A stretch of DNA of 64,000 nucleotides, taken from assembly GCA_963578805.1 (NCBI GenBank), contig CAUZDY010000001.1, positions 82,687 to 146,686 of the forward strand. Reading direction: 5' to 3'. The notes under the pieces are model-generated. The model was given only the letters and a program-made list of their open reading frames with translations. It made no database searches and had not been told where the DNA came from. The position numbers and the translations under genes were made by a program. Below, one piece after another: positions 52,628 to 61,771 of this stretch. How positions within the stretch are numbered: the stretch's first letter is position 1; each line of letters begins with the position of its first letter. This DNA comes from CAUZIB01 sp963578805. GTDB lineage: Bacteria > Acidobacteriota > Vicinamibacteria > Vicinamibacterales > UBA8438.

Positions 52628-53887
52628 CTAGGTTGGCAGGTCGTGGTCTTCTGTGGGCACAAGCCGCAGGGCGGTGATCCGCTGCAGGACGGGTGGATGC
52701 GAGTGGTGAAGACAGACATCGAGTGGATGCGGCGTCAGGTTCGACAAGCTGTCTACGGAAAGCTTTTTGAGTGCCGTGACCAAATGCTCGGCGTGTCCCG
52801 TCGTCTTGGCGGCGAATGCGTCGGCTTCAAACTCGTTCTTCCGTGAGACCGCGTTGACATACAGCGAGAGCGCCAACTCCACCGGGGTAAATAGCAACCC
52901 GAAGAAGACGAGACCGGCATAGACTGACGTTTCGGTCATCGAGAACGCTTCGAATAACTCCCGACGCTCGAGTACAAGCGACAGAACGAAAAAGAGTCCT
53001 CCAAGATACCCGATCTGCAAAACCATGCTCTTCAAAATGTGACCCCTCTTGTCGTGACCAACCTCGTGCGCGACGATTGCAACGAGCTCGGAAACAGAGT
53101 GGTTTCCGACCAGCGTGTCGAATAAACCGATCCGTTTATTGCCGCCGAATCCGGTGAAGAAGGCGTTTGCCTTCGAAGATCGTTTCGACCCATCAATGAC
53201 GAAGATGTCTCTAAGCGGGAACGCGACGGACTGTGCATACGACATGATCGACTCCCGGAGCGGTCCCTCCTGGAGGGGCGTGAATCTGTTGAAGAGTGGC
53301 ATGAGCCAGGTCGGTGCGACGAATTGCACTACCAGGACGAAGAGGGTCGCTGCAATCCAAGACCAGAGCCAAGCCGATGGTCCCGCCCATTGGAAGAAGA
53401 AGAGCACCCCAGTCATGATGATCCCACCAAGAACACTGGCCAAGATGATGCCCTTAAGGAAGTCGGCCACGAAGGTCCAGGGTGTGGTTCGGTTGAAGCC
53501 GTATCGCGCTTCGATTACAAAGGTTCTGTAGATCCTGAACGGCAGTGTTAGCAAGAGTGATCCCAACCCGATCGACCCGAGATATAGGAGCCCTGTGCGG
53601 ATAGGACCGTATCCGAGTCCTCGTACGGTTTGGTCGAGCCAATCGAAGGCCCCGACCTGCCAGACCGTCAGGATAACGATCAAGCTAACGGAGCTCAGAA
53701 CCAGCCCGAATCGCGTCTGGCTCCGTGTGTACTCCTGGCTGCGAGCGTACCGGTCGGCGTCAAACACGTCCGCAAAGTCCGGTGGAACGGTGGGATTGAG
53801 TGAGCGCAGGCTAAGTGTGCTCGATAGCACTGACAGTGCGTATTCGCCCAGGAGGGCCACCACGATAATTACCGCATAGATGTTCAC
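52628..53887 (-). CDS. M48-family integral membrane metallopeptidase (Ste24/CAAX protease 1-like)
   Basis: 419 residues with about seven helices. The zinc site 'IVAHEVGHDKRGH' (His274, Glu275, His278) and the third ligand in 'KNEFEADAFAA' are intact; 'NAFFTGFGGNKRIGLFDTLV' is typical of Ste24. The N-terminal domain 'FVIEARYGFNRTTPWTFVADF' is the Ste24 N-domain. Bacterial members act in membrane protein quality control. It is convergent with the M28 peptidase; no terminator seen in the 30-bp gap. Confidence 0.93.
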   Translation of the reverse strand: MNIYAVIIVVALLGEYALSVLSSTLSLRSLNPTVPPDFADVFDADRYARSQEYTRSQTRFGLVLSSVSLIVILTVWQVGAFDWLDQTVRGLGYGPIRTGLLYLGSIGLGSLLLTLPFRIYRTFVIEARYGFNRTTPWTFVADFLKGIILASVLGGIIMTGVLFFFQWAGPSAWLWSWIAATLFVLVVQFVAPTWLMPLFNRFTPLQEGPLRESIMSYAQSVAFPLRDIFVIDGSKRSSKANAFFTGFGGNKRIGLFDTLVGNHSVSELVAIVAHEVGHDKRGHILKSMVLQIGYLGGLFFVLSLVLERRELFEAFSMTETSVYAGLVFFGLLFTPVELALSLYVNAVSRKNEFEADAFAAKTTGHAEHLVTALKKLSVDSLSNLTPHPLDVCLHHSHPPVLQRITALRLVPTEDHDLPT

Positions 53888-54105
53888 GCCGAGTCTCGCT
53901 TCACAGTCACTTGTCCTCCAATATAGCGAATCTACCGACCCGGCGACGCCGATAGACTCGGCGACCCCCTGACTGATCCTCAGGTTAGGCGGACAATCTC
54001 ATCGTACGTTAGGCTTATCCAGCAGGGGAGATAAAGACTCGACTAAGGCACTGGTCTTCCTCTTGAACCAGGCCGCCATTCCCCGGTTGACCGTTTGGTT
54101 TACAA

Positions 54106-55536
54106 ATGACGACAGCGCAAGCAACCCGGGAAACTTATCGGCCGATTGATCTTCGAAACGTCTCCAAGATACCGCAGTGGAGTCAGCTTAACCCGGAGAT
54201 CATCGAAGCGATCGAGGTCGTGGGCCAGGTCCTGCCCTTTAGGACCAATCAGTATGTTCTGGAAAACTTGATCGATTGGTCTCGGGTTCCTGACGACCCT
54301 ATTTTCCAGCTGGTCTTTCCGTGTCGCCAGATGCTCTCTTCCGCCGATTTTGATGTCGTCCGTGACATGAAGAGCCGGGATGCCGGAGGAGCAGAGCTCA
54401 AAGCCTCCGTTAATCGCATCCGGCGAAAACTTAATCCGCACCCGGCCGGTCAGATGACCCACAACGTGCCGATGCTTGACGGGCGGCCCTTGCAAGGGTT
54501 ACAGCACAAGTATCGCGAGACGGTACTGATCTTTCCGTCGGCGGGGCAGACCTGCCACGCGTACTGCACGTACTGCTTCCGGTGGGCCCAATTTGTCGGC
54601 CTAGACGATCTGAAGTTCCAAGTGCAGGAGACCGACGACTTCGTGGCTTATCTGATTGCACACCCGGAGGTGACGGACGTCCTGATTACCGGCGGCGACC
54701 CGATGATCATGCGCACGAAGGTGCTACGTCGGTACATTGAGCCGCTGCTCGTGCCAGAGCTTGAGCATGTCCAGAACATCCGGATCGGTACGAAAGCGCT
54801 TGCCTATTGGCCACAGCGTTTCGTCTCGGACAAGGATGCTGACGATTGTCTAGAGCTATTCGAGGAAGTGGGCGCAGTAGGCCGCCATCTGGCGGTCATG
54901 GGCCACTACTCTCACCCAATAGAGCTGGAGTCGGGGATGGCGCGGGAGGCGGTCCGGCGTGTTAGGAGCACCGGTGCCCAAATCCGGATGCAGGGACCGC
55001 TCATTCGTCACGTGAACGACAACCCGAAAGACTGGGCGGCGTTGTGGACCGAGGGTGTGCGTCTTGGTCTCGTTCCGTACTATATGTTCGTCGAACGTGA
55101 TACAGGCGCGCGGAACTACTTCGAGGTGCCGCTCGTCCAGGCGTTCGAAATATTCAAGCGCGCGTACTCACAGGTCTCCGGTTTGTCGCGGTCGGTCCGG
55201 GGACCAACAATGTCGGCGTTTCCAGGTAAAGTTCGGGTAATTGGCGTCGTGACCCTCCGCGAGATGATGGACTCAAACGTACTTGAAGTAGTCCGTGAGT
55301 CCTCTGGTTTCGAGCTGTTGGGTGATCGCGACCGGCCGGTCTTGGTCTGTGACTTCATCCAGGCTCGCGATCCCGCCTGGGTGAGAAAGCCGTTCTTCGC
55401 CGAGATTGATGATGGCGCTGCATGGTTCGACGACCTCCGTCCGGCGTTCGGTAAAGATCAGTTCTACTTCGAAGAAGACAACCTTCGCAGACAGGATCAT
55501 CCGATTCTCGAGCTCACCGAAATGCTGCTGGAGTAG
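54106..55536 (+). CDS. KamA-family radical SAM protein (lysine 2,3-aminomutase-like)
   Basis: 476 residues. The radical SAM cluster motif is 'QTCHAYCTYCFR' (Cys150, Cys154, Cys157). 'LITGGDPMIMRTKVLRRY', 'IRIGTKALAYWPQRF', 'HVNDNPKDWAALW' and 'GPTMSAFPGKVRVIGV' resemble KamA-type aminomutases; the PLP lysine may be the Lys in 'FPGKV'. It starts from S-adenosylmethionine to make a 5'-deoxyadenosyl radical. The substrate could be lysine or another amino acid. No EF-P or acetyltransferase gene lies next to it. Confidence 0.88.
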   Translation: MTTAQATRETYRPIDLRNVSKIPQWSQLNPEIIEAIEVVGQVLPFRTNQYVLENLIDWSRVPDDPIFQLVFPCRQMLSSADFDVVRDMKSRDAGGAELKASVNRIRRKLNPHPAGQMTHNVPMLDGRPLQGLQHKYRETVLIFPSAGQTCHAYCTYCFRWAQFVGLDDLKFQVQETDDFVAYLIAHPEVTDVLITGGDPMIMRTKVLRRYIEPLLVPELEHVQNIRIGTKALAYWPQRFVSDKDADDCLELFEEVGAVGRHLAVMGHYSHPIELESGMAREAVRRVRSTGAQIRMQGPLIRHVNDNPKDWAALWTEGVRLGLVPYYMFVERDTGARNYFEVPLVQAFEIFKRAYSQVSGLSRSVRGPTMSAFPGKVRVIGVVTLREMMDSNVLEVVRESSGFELLGDRDRPVLVCDFIQARDPAWVRKPFFAEIDDGAAWFDDLRPAFGKDQFYFEEDNLRRQDHPILELTEMLLE

Positions 55537-55562
55537 CGTTCGTTCACCGTTCTGATGAGCCG

Positions 55563-55955
55563 ATGAAGGGGCTCCTGTTCCTGTGCTTGGCCAATTCGGC
55601 GCGTAGTCAGATGGCCGAAGGCCTTGCCCGCCAGCAGTTTGGTCGCAGCGTTGTGGCCCAGAGCGCTGGGTCGCATCCTTCCAAGGTTAACCCGTTTACC
55701 GTTCGTGTCATGCGTGAAGTCGGGATCGACATTAGTGAGCAGACGTCAAAGAACGTCGATACGATCGAGCCAGATACGATCGATACGGTTGTCACGTTGT
55801 GCGCGGAAGAGGTCTGTCCGGCCTTCTTACAGCTGACGCGCCGCCTCCATTGGCCGTTGGTCGACCCGGCCAGCGCGACCGGAACCGAAGATGAGCGTCT
55901 CCAACGTTTTCGTGATGTTCGTGACGAAATCGCACGGCGGATGAAGTCTCTGTAG
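55563..55955 (+). CDS. arsC: Arsenate reductase/LMW-phosphatase-like protein
   Basis: A 130-residue protein with the C-x5-R loop 'CLANSARS' (Cys8 to Arg14), 'AQSAGSHPSKVNPF', the cysteine pair Cys80/Cys85 in 'TLCAEEVCP', and 'HWPLVDPA' with the acid Asp. Thioredoxin-linked ArsC enzymes use three Cys of this kind, but the Cys80-Cys85 spacing is two residues shorter than in the S. aureus type. It could also act as a protein phosphatase. It lies between KamA and the rhomboid gene with 4- to 27-bp gaps. Confidence 0.82.
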   Translation: MKGLLFLCLANSARSQMAEGLARQQFGRSVVAQSAGSHPSKVNPFTVRVMREVGIDISEQTSKNVDTIEPDTIDTVVTLCAEEVCPAFLQLTRRLHWPLVDPASATGTEDERLQRFRDVRDEIARRMKSL

Positions 55956-55958
55956 CCG

Positions 55959-57143
55959 ATGTTTCTCCCTCTTGGTGACGAGCCGAATCCACGCGGTGTT
56001 CCGTGGGTGACCTATGGCCTGCTCGCTGTCAATACCGCGGTTTATTTCTTGATCTCGTTGCCCTTGAGCTTGGGTCGTCCCGACGCTGGCAACCCGCTTC
56101 TCTTGGAGTACGTGCAGGTACTGCTGGAGACGCTGCCGCAGGATCGGCTCATCGCCTCTGACGTCATCCAACAGCTGTCAGCCTACGACCTCTTCGTGTT
56201 CGACCACGGGTTTCGACCTGCGGCTCCTGCACCGATGGCGCTCTTGACATCGATGTTCCTTCACGCCGGATTCGCCCACTTGGCTGGCAATATGTTGTTT
56301 CTGTGGATATACGGTGACAACGTCGAGCATCGATTGGGGCCGGTTCTGTATCTCGCGGCGTACCTGGTGACCGGCGTGGCGGCGACGCTGTTTCATACCG
56401 TGTTCGATCCTGGATCGGCGCTGCCGCTTGTTGGTGCCTCGGGAGCCATTTCTGGCGTACTGGGTTTCTACTTCGTGTGGTTTCCCCACAACCGCGTTCG
56501 CCTCTGGGTCTTTCTCTTTCCGTTCTTCATGAACGTCATCACACTTCCGGCGAGGATTGTGCTGGGTTTCTACCTGGTTTTCTCGAATCTCATGCCGTTC
56601 CTGATCAGCCAAGGGATGCCAGGAGGCGGTGTAGCCTACGGTGCGCACATCGGTGGCTTTCTTGGAGGACTCGGATGGGCGTGGTGGGCCGGTCAGCGAG
56701 AAGTGTCGGCTCGTCCCGCCGAATATCGCCGCGATCCGATCGACCAGTCGTCGTCAGCGGGTGAGCTGGTGGCTGAGATGATTGCAGATGACCGGTTCTC
56801 TGATGCCGCCCACGCCTATTTCCGGCTGACCTCTGAGCAGTCCAGACGGTTCCTGAGGGCAGCGCACTCGATTTCGCTGGGCGACTGGCTGGCGCGAAAC
56901 CGCCACTCCGAAGCGGCACTGGTTGTCTATCAGCGCCATCTACGAGATTATCCACGTGGCCCGTTGGTCGCCGAGGCTCACCTAGGAGCGGGTCTGTTAC
57001 AACTCGGTGCACTGGGGCAACCCACTGCTGCGTATCAACATTTAGTGGAGGTGCTTGACTACAACCCGGATCTAGAGGTGCGACGGCAGGCCCGTCAAGG
57101 CTTGAACGAAATCGCTGTGCGCCAAAAATTCAGGGTGCACTAA
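55959..57143 (+). CDS. Rhomboid-family serine protease with C-terminal helical repeats
   Basis: 394 residues with six or seven helices. The catalytic serine is in 'GASGAISG' (Ser161), the histidine in 'GAHIGGFLGG' (His230), and 'FAHLAGNMLFLWIYGDNVEH' is the typical L1/TM2 segment. The last 140 residues ('FSDAAHAYFRLT', 'AALVVYQRHLRDYP') are TPR-like and may dock cytoplasmic partners. It cleaves helices in membrane proteins. It ends 66 bases before the tRNA gene. Confidence 0.93.
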   Translation: MFLPLGDEPNPRGVPWVTYGLLAVNTAVYFLISLPLSLGRPDAGNPLLLEYVQVLLETLPQDRLIASDVIQQLSAYDLFVFDHGFRPAAPAPMALLTSMFLHAGFAHLAGNMLFLWIYGDNVEHRLGPVLYLAAYLVTGVAATLFHTVFDPGSALPLVGASGAISGVLGFYFVWFPHNRVRLWVFLFPFFMNVITLPARIVLGFYLVFSNLMPFLISQGMPGGGVAYGAHIGGFLGGLGWAWWAGQREVSARPAEYRRDPIDQSSSAGELVAEMIADDRFSDAAHAYFRLTSEQSRRFLRAAHSISLGDWLARNRHSEAALVVYQRHLRDYPRGPLVAEAHLGAGLLQLGALGQPTAAYQHLVEVLDYNPDLEVRRQARQGLNEIAVRQKFRVH

Positions 57144-57209
57144 TGAGCCCGCGCGACACCCACAACCATCCCATATAATTAGGACTGGTTACCGTTTCGC
57201 CTTGTGTGT

Positions 57210-57283
57210 TGGGAGGTCGTTCAATGGTAGGACACGCGGCTCTGGACCGTGTAATCGGGGTTCGAATCCCTGCCTCCCAGCCA
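57210..57283 (+). tRNA. tRNA-Gln (CTG anticodon)
   Basis: The cloverleaf is complete: 7-bp acceptor stem TGGGAGG/CCTCCCA, discriminator G and encoded CCA; D-arm GTTC/GGAC; anticodon stem CGCGG/CCGTG with loop CTCTGGA (anticodon CUG, reads CAG); T-arm CGGGG/CCCTG with TTCGAAT. The product is tRNA-Gln(CUG), 74 nt, with a short variable loop. Confidence 0.93.
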
Positions 57284-57572
57284 GTCTTCCTAATCAAATT
57301 TAGGAAACAATGAACAGCGTTAACCGCTTCAAGGAAGGCCGTGACCGAGGTGGCGCCTACCTCCTTGCCCAGTAGCACTCAGATGGTGCGTTTCCAGCGT
57401 CTGGACCGAATATCGCCGACTACTGCAAGACCGTCACTGCCTTCCAGGCGTGTCACTGGGGTGGCGTTGGACAGACGACGATGAGCAACGACTCCACCGC
57501 GGAGCGTGTCGTGTGGATGGACGAGATCTAGCAGGTGATCTGATGAGGAATTTCCTATCCGGGAGGTGCTCC
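57284..57572 (+). other. Unassigned stretch between tRNA-Gln and the interrupted exported gene
   Basis: Between the tRNA and the next gene, frames read for 20-50 codons without a start or ribosome-binding site; one reads 'HWGGVGQTTMSNDSTAERVV' before a TAG at about 57530. This looks like an eroded coding fragment, but I cannot name it. The GGGAGG at 57561-57566 belongs to the next gene. Confidence 0.35.
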
Positions 57573-58280
57573 GTGAACACGACAGCTCGGAGCCTTGTTA
57601 TGTGAATCGTAGCGTGCGCGGCGCTGGCGGCTGCCGATTTTTGGGACGAGAAGGACTTCACAGGATGGTCCGACACGGAAGTCGAAAAGCTACTGACGGA
57701 TTCGCCGTGGTCGCGGAAAGTCACAATCGTTCTGCGCAGACCTGGGACTGGTGGGGGAGGTGGTCGCGGCGGCTTCGGAGGCGGTGCTGCCGACGGCTTC
57801 AGAGGTGCTGGCGGAGGTCGCCGTGGCGCCGATATGTTTAACCCAGCGCCGAGACGAATGACTTTCACCGTTTCATGGCGGAGCGCCCTCCCCGTCAAGC
57901 AGGCACTGGTCAGGACTCATATCGGTCTTGATGCCTCGATCCCGCCAGAGCAACAGCAATTCCTGACGCAACTCGAACCGCTCTATGTGGTAGTCGTCGC
58001 TGGATTACCACGCGAGTTCGCCCGTATGGCCCAAAATCGGAATGCCTTGATGGCCGGGACTATCCTGAAGCGACAAGGCAGGAGTCCGATCTCACCCGAG
58101 GATTTAGTCGTCTTCGTGGAGAATGGCGAGACCGTCACTCTTCAATACCACTTTCCGAGAGACGATGAGATCACTCTAGAGGACAAGAACGTCGAATTTA
58201 TCACCAAGCTGGGGCAGGTCGAGGCTAAACAAAAATTCAAACTCGAAGATATGGTGTTTGCGGAGCAGCTAACCCTCTGA
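57573..58280 (+). pseudogene. Exported Gly-rich protein interrupted by an in-frame TGA in the signal peptide
   Basis: GTG 57573 follows a strong GGGAGG ribosome-binding site. The frame reads 'NTARSLVM', TGA at 57603-57605, then 'IVACAALAAADFWDEKDFTG' and continues open to the stop at 58278-58280. Without the stop it is a 235-codon gene: signal peptide, 'WSDTEVEKLLTDSPWSRKV', a Gly-rich linker (about 62-85), then 'SWRSALPVKQALVRTH', 'EFARMAQNRNALMAGTILKR' and 'FKLEDMVFAEQL'. This is a family common in Acidobacteriota, of unknown function. The TGA falls in the hydrophobic core, where a Trp or Cys codon would fit. Probable nonsense mutation or base error; translation could also restart near 57834. 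No SECIS-like hairpin was evident. Confidence 0.65.
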
Positions 58281-58616
58281 TAGTACGGGTAATCATCTCG
58301 TGCCGGTTCGATGTTGCGCCCTTCTACAACACGGAACGGATAAACCGCCACGACGGCCCTGAGGATCAGAGCTTGGGCGATCGGTGCATGAGGGAGTGCA
58401 CCCCAGATTCCAAGAGGTGCCATCGCATCGTGCAGAGCCCGCACCTTTCAAAAAATGGTCGACGCGAACCACCAACAAAGCCGTCTCGCCGTCTCGCCGT
58501 TTGGTTGACGGGTTGTAATCGGCGATGCTATAAGCAAGTGCGGTCGTACGATGTTTACGTTCGGTAGTCTTGAGGCACAGCACGGAGGGTGCAGACAAGG
58601 CGAACGGAGAGTCAAG
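58281..58616. other. Intergenic stretch without a recognisable gene
   Basis: 336 bases hold no start with a ribosome-binding site except that of the next gene (GGAG about 8 nt before ATG 58617). A reverse-strand frame at 58142-58444 begins 'MRALHDAMAPLGIWGALPHA' but runs into the downstream end of the plus-strand gene and is treated as chance. No clear terminator found. Confidence 0.35.
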
Positions 58617-59759
58617 ATGATCAGACGTTGTCACACGGCAGTCGGTTCACTAGTTATGCTGTTTGTTGGGGCCGCCATCGTGTCTTTGGCGTGGGCACCA
58701 GTGGCAGGCCAGAATCAAAGAGCCGAGGTCGACGACTGGACACCATCCCGCACACCATGGAATCACCCCGACCTGCAGGGTATCTGGGCGAACGACACCA
58801 GTACTCCACTGGAACGCCCCAGTGTATTTGCAGGGAAGGAGTTTCTGACGGACGAGGAACGGGCGGCGTACACTGCCCAGCGGCAACGCTCACGGGCAAA
58901 TGCTGACCGCCGCGACGCCGCGCCCGGTACGGTCACCGATGTCGGCCGCGCGTATGGTGCGCTCTGGCGTCCCGTACCAGGAGACGCGATCGCGCGCACC
59001 TCGCTGATCGTGGATCCGCCGGACGGCAGAGTGCCGACCCTGACAGCGCAGGCGCGGGAGAGATATGCGGCCTGGGCCGAGGCAAAAGGTTTATTTGCGA
59101 GCGCCGCCAACCCGGAGGGGTCACTCTGGAACGGTGGCCGGACGGATAGTGCGCCCGAGGACGGCACCGAAGGCGGGGTGGACGGCCGGGGCAGTCGCGC
59201 CGACAATCCGGAGGACCGACGCCTATCCGAGCGGTGCATCATCTGGTCTCCCTTGCCGAGGCTGCCGGGTGGTTACAACAATCATTACCGGATTGTGCAG
59301 ACTCCAGAACACGTGGTGATCGAGCTGGAGATGATGCACGACGCGCGAATCATCCCGCTGGACGGGGGGCCGCATCTCCCGACACCGATCCGGCGGTGGT
59401 TGGGTGATTCACGGGGCCACTGGGAGGGCGATACACTGGTCGTCGACACCACAAACTTCACCGATAAGGCGCCCTTCAAGGGGTCCTTCGAGGGTCTGCA
59501 CCTCACTGAGCGCTTCACACGTGTCGACGCCAACACGATCAATTATGAGGTCACGGTCGACGATCCCGCGACGTGGACGACACCCTGGACGGCTGCGTTT
59601 CCCCTGAGGAATCTTCAGACGCTCGTGGGAGGTGTCGACCAACAACAGGTGCCTCAAATGTTCGAGTATGCGTGCCACGAGGGCAACTACGGTCTCGCGG
59701 GCCAGCTCAGTGGCGCGCGCGCCACTGAGGATGCAGCCGCGTCGACCGGAGCACGCTAG
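58617..59759 (+). CDS. Exported protein, 'DLQG.W / ACHEGNY' family, paralogue 1
   Basis: 380 residues with signal peptide (cut near 'VAGQNQ'). Signature blocks are 'WNHPDLQGIWANDTSTPLER', 'TSLIVDPPDGRVPTLT', 'IVQTPEHVVIELEMMHDARI', 'GHWEGDTLVVDTTNFTDK', 'ERFTRVDANTINYEVTVDD' and 'FEYACHEGNYGLAGQL'. The family is widespread and multi-copy in acidobacterial genomes; its function is not known to me. A second copy lies at 62157-63134. The genes around the pair (NHL propeller, CMD protein, PQQ dehydrogenase) suggest a catabolic setting. Confidence 0.85.
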   Translation: MIRRCHTAVGSLVMLFVGAAIVSLAWAPVAGQNQRAEVDDWTPSRTPWNHPDLQGIWANDTSTPLERPSVFAGKEFLTDEERAAYTAQRQRSRANADRRDAAPGTVTDVGRAYGALWRPVPGDAIARTSLIVDPPDGRVPTLTAQARERYAAWAEAKGLFASAANPEGSLWNGGRTDSAPEDGTEGGVDGRGSRADNPEDRRLSERCIIWSPLPRLPGGYNNHYRIVQTPEHVVIELEMMHDARIIPLDGGPHLPTPIRRWLGDSRGHWEGDTLVVDTTNFTDKAPFKGSFEGLHLTERFTRVDANTINYEVTVDDPATWTTPWTAAFPLRNLQTLVGGVDQQQVPQMFEYACHEGNYGLAGQLSGARATEDAAASTGAR

Positions 59760-59874
59760 GTCAACGCCGGTGTGGCCCGCTGCGGTTCGTTCAACTTTAG
59801 AGAGTCGCTAGTCGTTGGCTCGCCCGGGCGCACCGCTGATGTTCGAAGATCTACCGACACTCAAAGGAGCCATC

Positions 59875-60975
59875 ATGAGGTGCTTTACCGCTGCCCTTGT
59901 CGCGTCGACGCGCGGCCACGTTTCGATTATTGCCTGGCTAGTGTTGTTGGCTGCCCCTGTAGTGGCCCAGCCAGAGAATGACAAAGTCCCGCTGATTCCA
60001 TATGAATCGGTGCCAAATTTTCTCAAGTATCCCCCTGAGATGAATCTTGGGGAGACCCTGGCGGTGGCTGTCAACTCGAAAGGCCACATCATGGTTCTAA
60101 ACCACCCGGGCTCTGCTAACTCGGGAGGACCACTGTATGGGAATGCCACTTCGCAGTTGCTCGAGTTCGATCAGAACGGTCACTTCGTGCGGGAGATCGG
60201 CCAGAACGTCTACGGCCTGGGATACTCCCATTCGATTCGCTACGACAAATACGACAACTTATGGCTTGTAGACAAAGGCGCGAACACCGTGATCAAGTTC
60301 GATTCCGCGGGTTACGTGACTATGAACCTCGGTCGGCGTCCTGAAGGCTTCGACGAGTACGAACATGTGAGTGGTCTCGATGCACCACAGAACGACGGCT
60401 ACTTCGGCGGGCCTACCGATGTCGCTTGGGATGCTGACGACAACATCTTTGTCAGCGATGGCTATCTAAATTCTCGCGTTGCCAAGTACGACAAACACGG
60501 GAATTGGATTAAGTCATGGGGGTCCTACGGGTCAGAGCCCGGGCAGTTCAGACTTCCCCACAACATGCAGGCCGACCGGGACGGCAACATCTATGTGGCC
60601 GACCGCAGCAACCGGCGTATTCAGGTCTTTGACTCTGACGGTAATTTTCAGCGGATCATTTTGTTAAATGCTCCGTTTGACAAGACGCAACAGCCGATTC
60701 TGGGTAATGTGAACCCAAACCTACCCGATGAAACTCAGCCCTGGACCTTGTGTATCTCGAATGGTGAGACTCAATACCTGTGGGCGTCCGACCAGCATCC
60801 GGGTCGCATCTACAAGCTATCCCTGGAGGGAAAGATAATGGGTATGCTGGGGAGTGCCGGCAAGCAACTCGGTCAGTTCAACTGGATACACGGTATCGAT
60901 TGTTCCCAGGAGGATCTGCTCTATATCGCCGATATGAACAATTGGCGGATTCAGAAGCTGATCTTGAACCCTTGA
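59875..60975 (+). CDS. NHL-repeat six-bladed propeller protein
   Basis: 366 residues from ATG 59875, 6 nt after AAAGGAG. The signal peptide ends at 'VVAQPE'. NHL repeats are clear: 'YDKYDNLWLVDKGANTVIKF', 'DADDNIFVSDGYLNSRVAKY', 'ADRDGNIYVADRSNRRIQVF' and 'DLLYIADMNNWRIQKL'. It resembles the peptidyl-alpha-hydroxyglycine lyase type of propeller, but such repeats serve many binding roles. Exported to the periplasm. It is convergent with the CMD gene that follows. Confidence 0.88.
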   Translation: MRCFTAALVASTRGHVSIIAWLVLLAAPVVAQPENDKVPLIPYESVPNFLKYPPEMNLGETLAVAVNSKGHIMVLNHPGSANSGGPLYGNATSQLLEFDQNGHFVREIGQNVYGLGYSHSIRYDKYDNLWLVDKGANTVIKFDSAGYVTMNLGRRPEGFDEYEHVSGLDAPQNDGYFGGPTDVAWDADDNIFVSDGYLNSRVAKYDKHGNWIKSWGSYGSEPGQFRLPHNMQADRDGNIYVADRSNRRIQVFDSDGNFQRIILLNAPFDKTQQPILGNVNPNLPDETQPWTLCISNGETQYLWASDQHPGRIYKLSLEGKIMGMLGSAGKQLGQFNWIHGIDCSQEDLLYIADMNNWRIQKLILNP

Positions 60976-60985
60976 GCCTCGGCTT

Positions 60986-61771
60986 CTAGCCCAGCGGGAT
61001 CCCACGTTCTTCGAATGCCGTTGCCGCCAACCCACCGGCGTTGACGGCTGTCGGCCATCCTGAATAAAACGTAAGGTGCAATATCATCTCCGAGAGCTCT
61101 TCGGGGGTGACACCGTTCTCATCGAGCGCCCGTGCAATATGGCCCCGCAACTGGTTCGTGGCGTATGTCGCTTGGAGGGCGGCCACCGTGACCATGCTGC
61201 GGTCACGTTTGGAGAGTTGCGGCCGCTCCCAGATATCACCGTAGAGAAGGGTGTTTCTCAACTCGCCGAGTCTCGGGATCGCCGCGTACGCGCCTTCGGT
61301 GTACTCCGGTGAATCGCCTGACTCGACCCACGGTGATGCCAGCGGGGTGAATGGTAGGCCCCGTTCCTGAAATATCTCTCCCGCCATTCTGGAAGCGTTG
61401 ACTCCCGTCGGCCACCCCATATAGAACGACACGTGGAGGATTACCTCTTGGATTTCCACTTGGGTAAGACCATTCTCGAGACCGCGGTTGATATGTACCC
61501 GTAGCTGATCGCGATACAACGCCTGAAGCGCCGCTATCGTGACCAGGCTGCGGTCACGTTTTGAGAGTTGCGGTCGCTCCCAGATATCGCCATACAACAT
61601 GCCGGTCGTTAGGTCCCCCAACAGGGGAACAGCGTCGAACGTTCCAACTGCCGGCTGCGATGTGGCTTCCTCAGCGGCGTCGGTCGGCATCTGGCCATCG
61701 GTGGCGCAGCCAGCGACCCAGGGGGTCGCCAGAAATGCGAGGATCGATAAGAGAGCAGACAATCGTTTCAT
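60986..61771 (-). CDS. Tandem carboxymuconolactone decarboxylase-domain lipoprotein
   Basis: 261 residues with lipobox 'VAGC' (start ATG 61771). Two CMD domains repeat closely: 'GDIWERPQLSKRDRSLVTIA' and 'GDIWERPQLSKRDRSMVTVA', each with 'EVILHVSFYMGWPTGVNA' or 'EMILHLTFYSGWPTAVNA' holding the conserved Glu and His. No CxxC of AhpD type is present, so it is more like the decarboxylase branch. A lipid-anchored location is unusual for this family. Role: possibly ring-lactone catabolism, inferred from family only. Confidence 0.88.
   Translation of the reverse strand: MKRLSALLSILAFLATPWVAGCATDGQMPTDAAEEATSQPAVGTFDAVPLLGDLTTGMLYGDIWERPQLSKRDRSLVTIAALQALYRDQLRVHINRGLENGLTQVEIQEVILHVSFYMGWPTGVNASRMAGEIFQERGLPFTPLASPWVESGDSPEYTEGAYAAIPRLGELRNTLLYGDIWERPQLSKRDRSMVTVAALQATYATNQLRGHIARALDENGVTPEELSEMILHLTFYSGWPTAVNAGGLAATAFEERGIPLG

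Noticed and set aside
57603..57660. Selenocysteine at the TGA of the exported Gly-rich gene
   Set aside because: The position is in a signal peptide, not a redox motif, and the Ala-rich codons after it give no clean hairpin with a G-led loop at the right distance.
58142..58444. 100-codon reverse frame with 'MRALHDAMAPLGIWGALPHA'
   Set aside because: About 140 bases lie antisense to the end of the plus-strand gene and there is no ribosome-binding site; similarity to a known family could not be supported.
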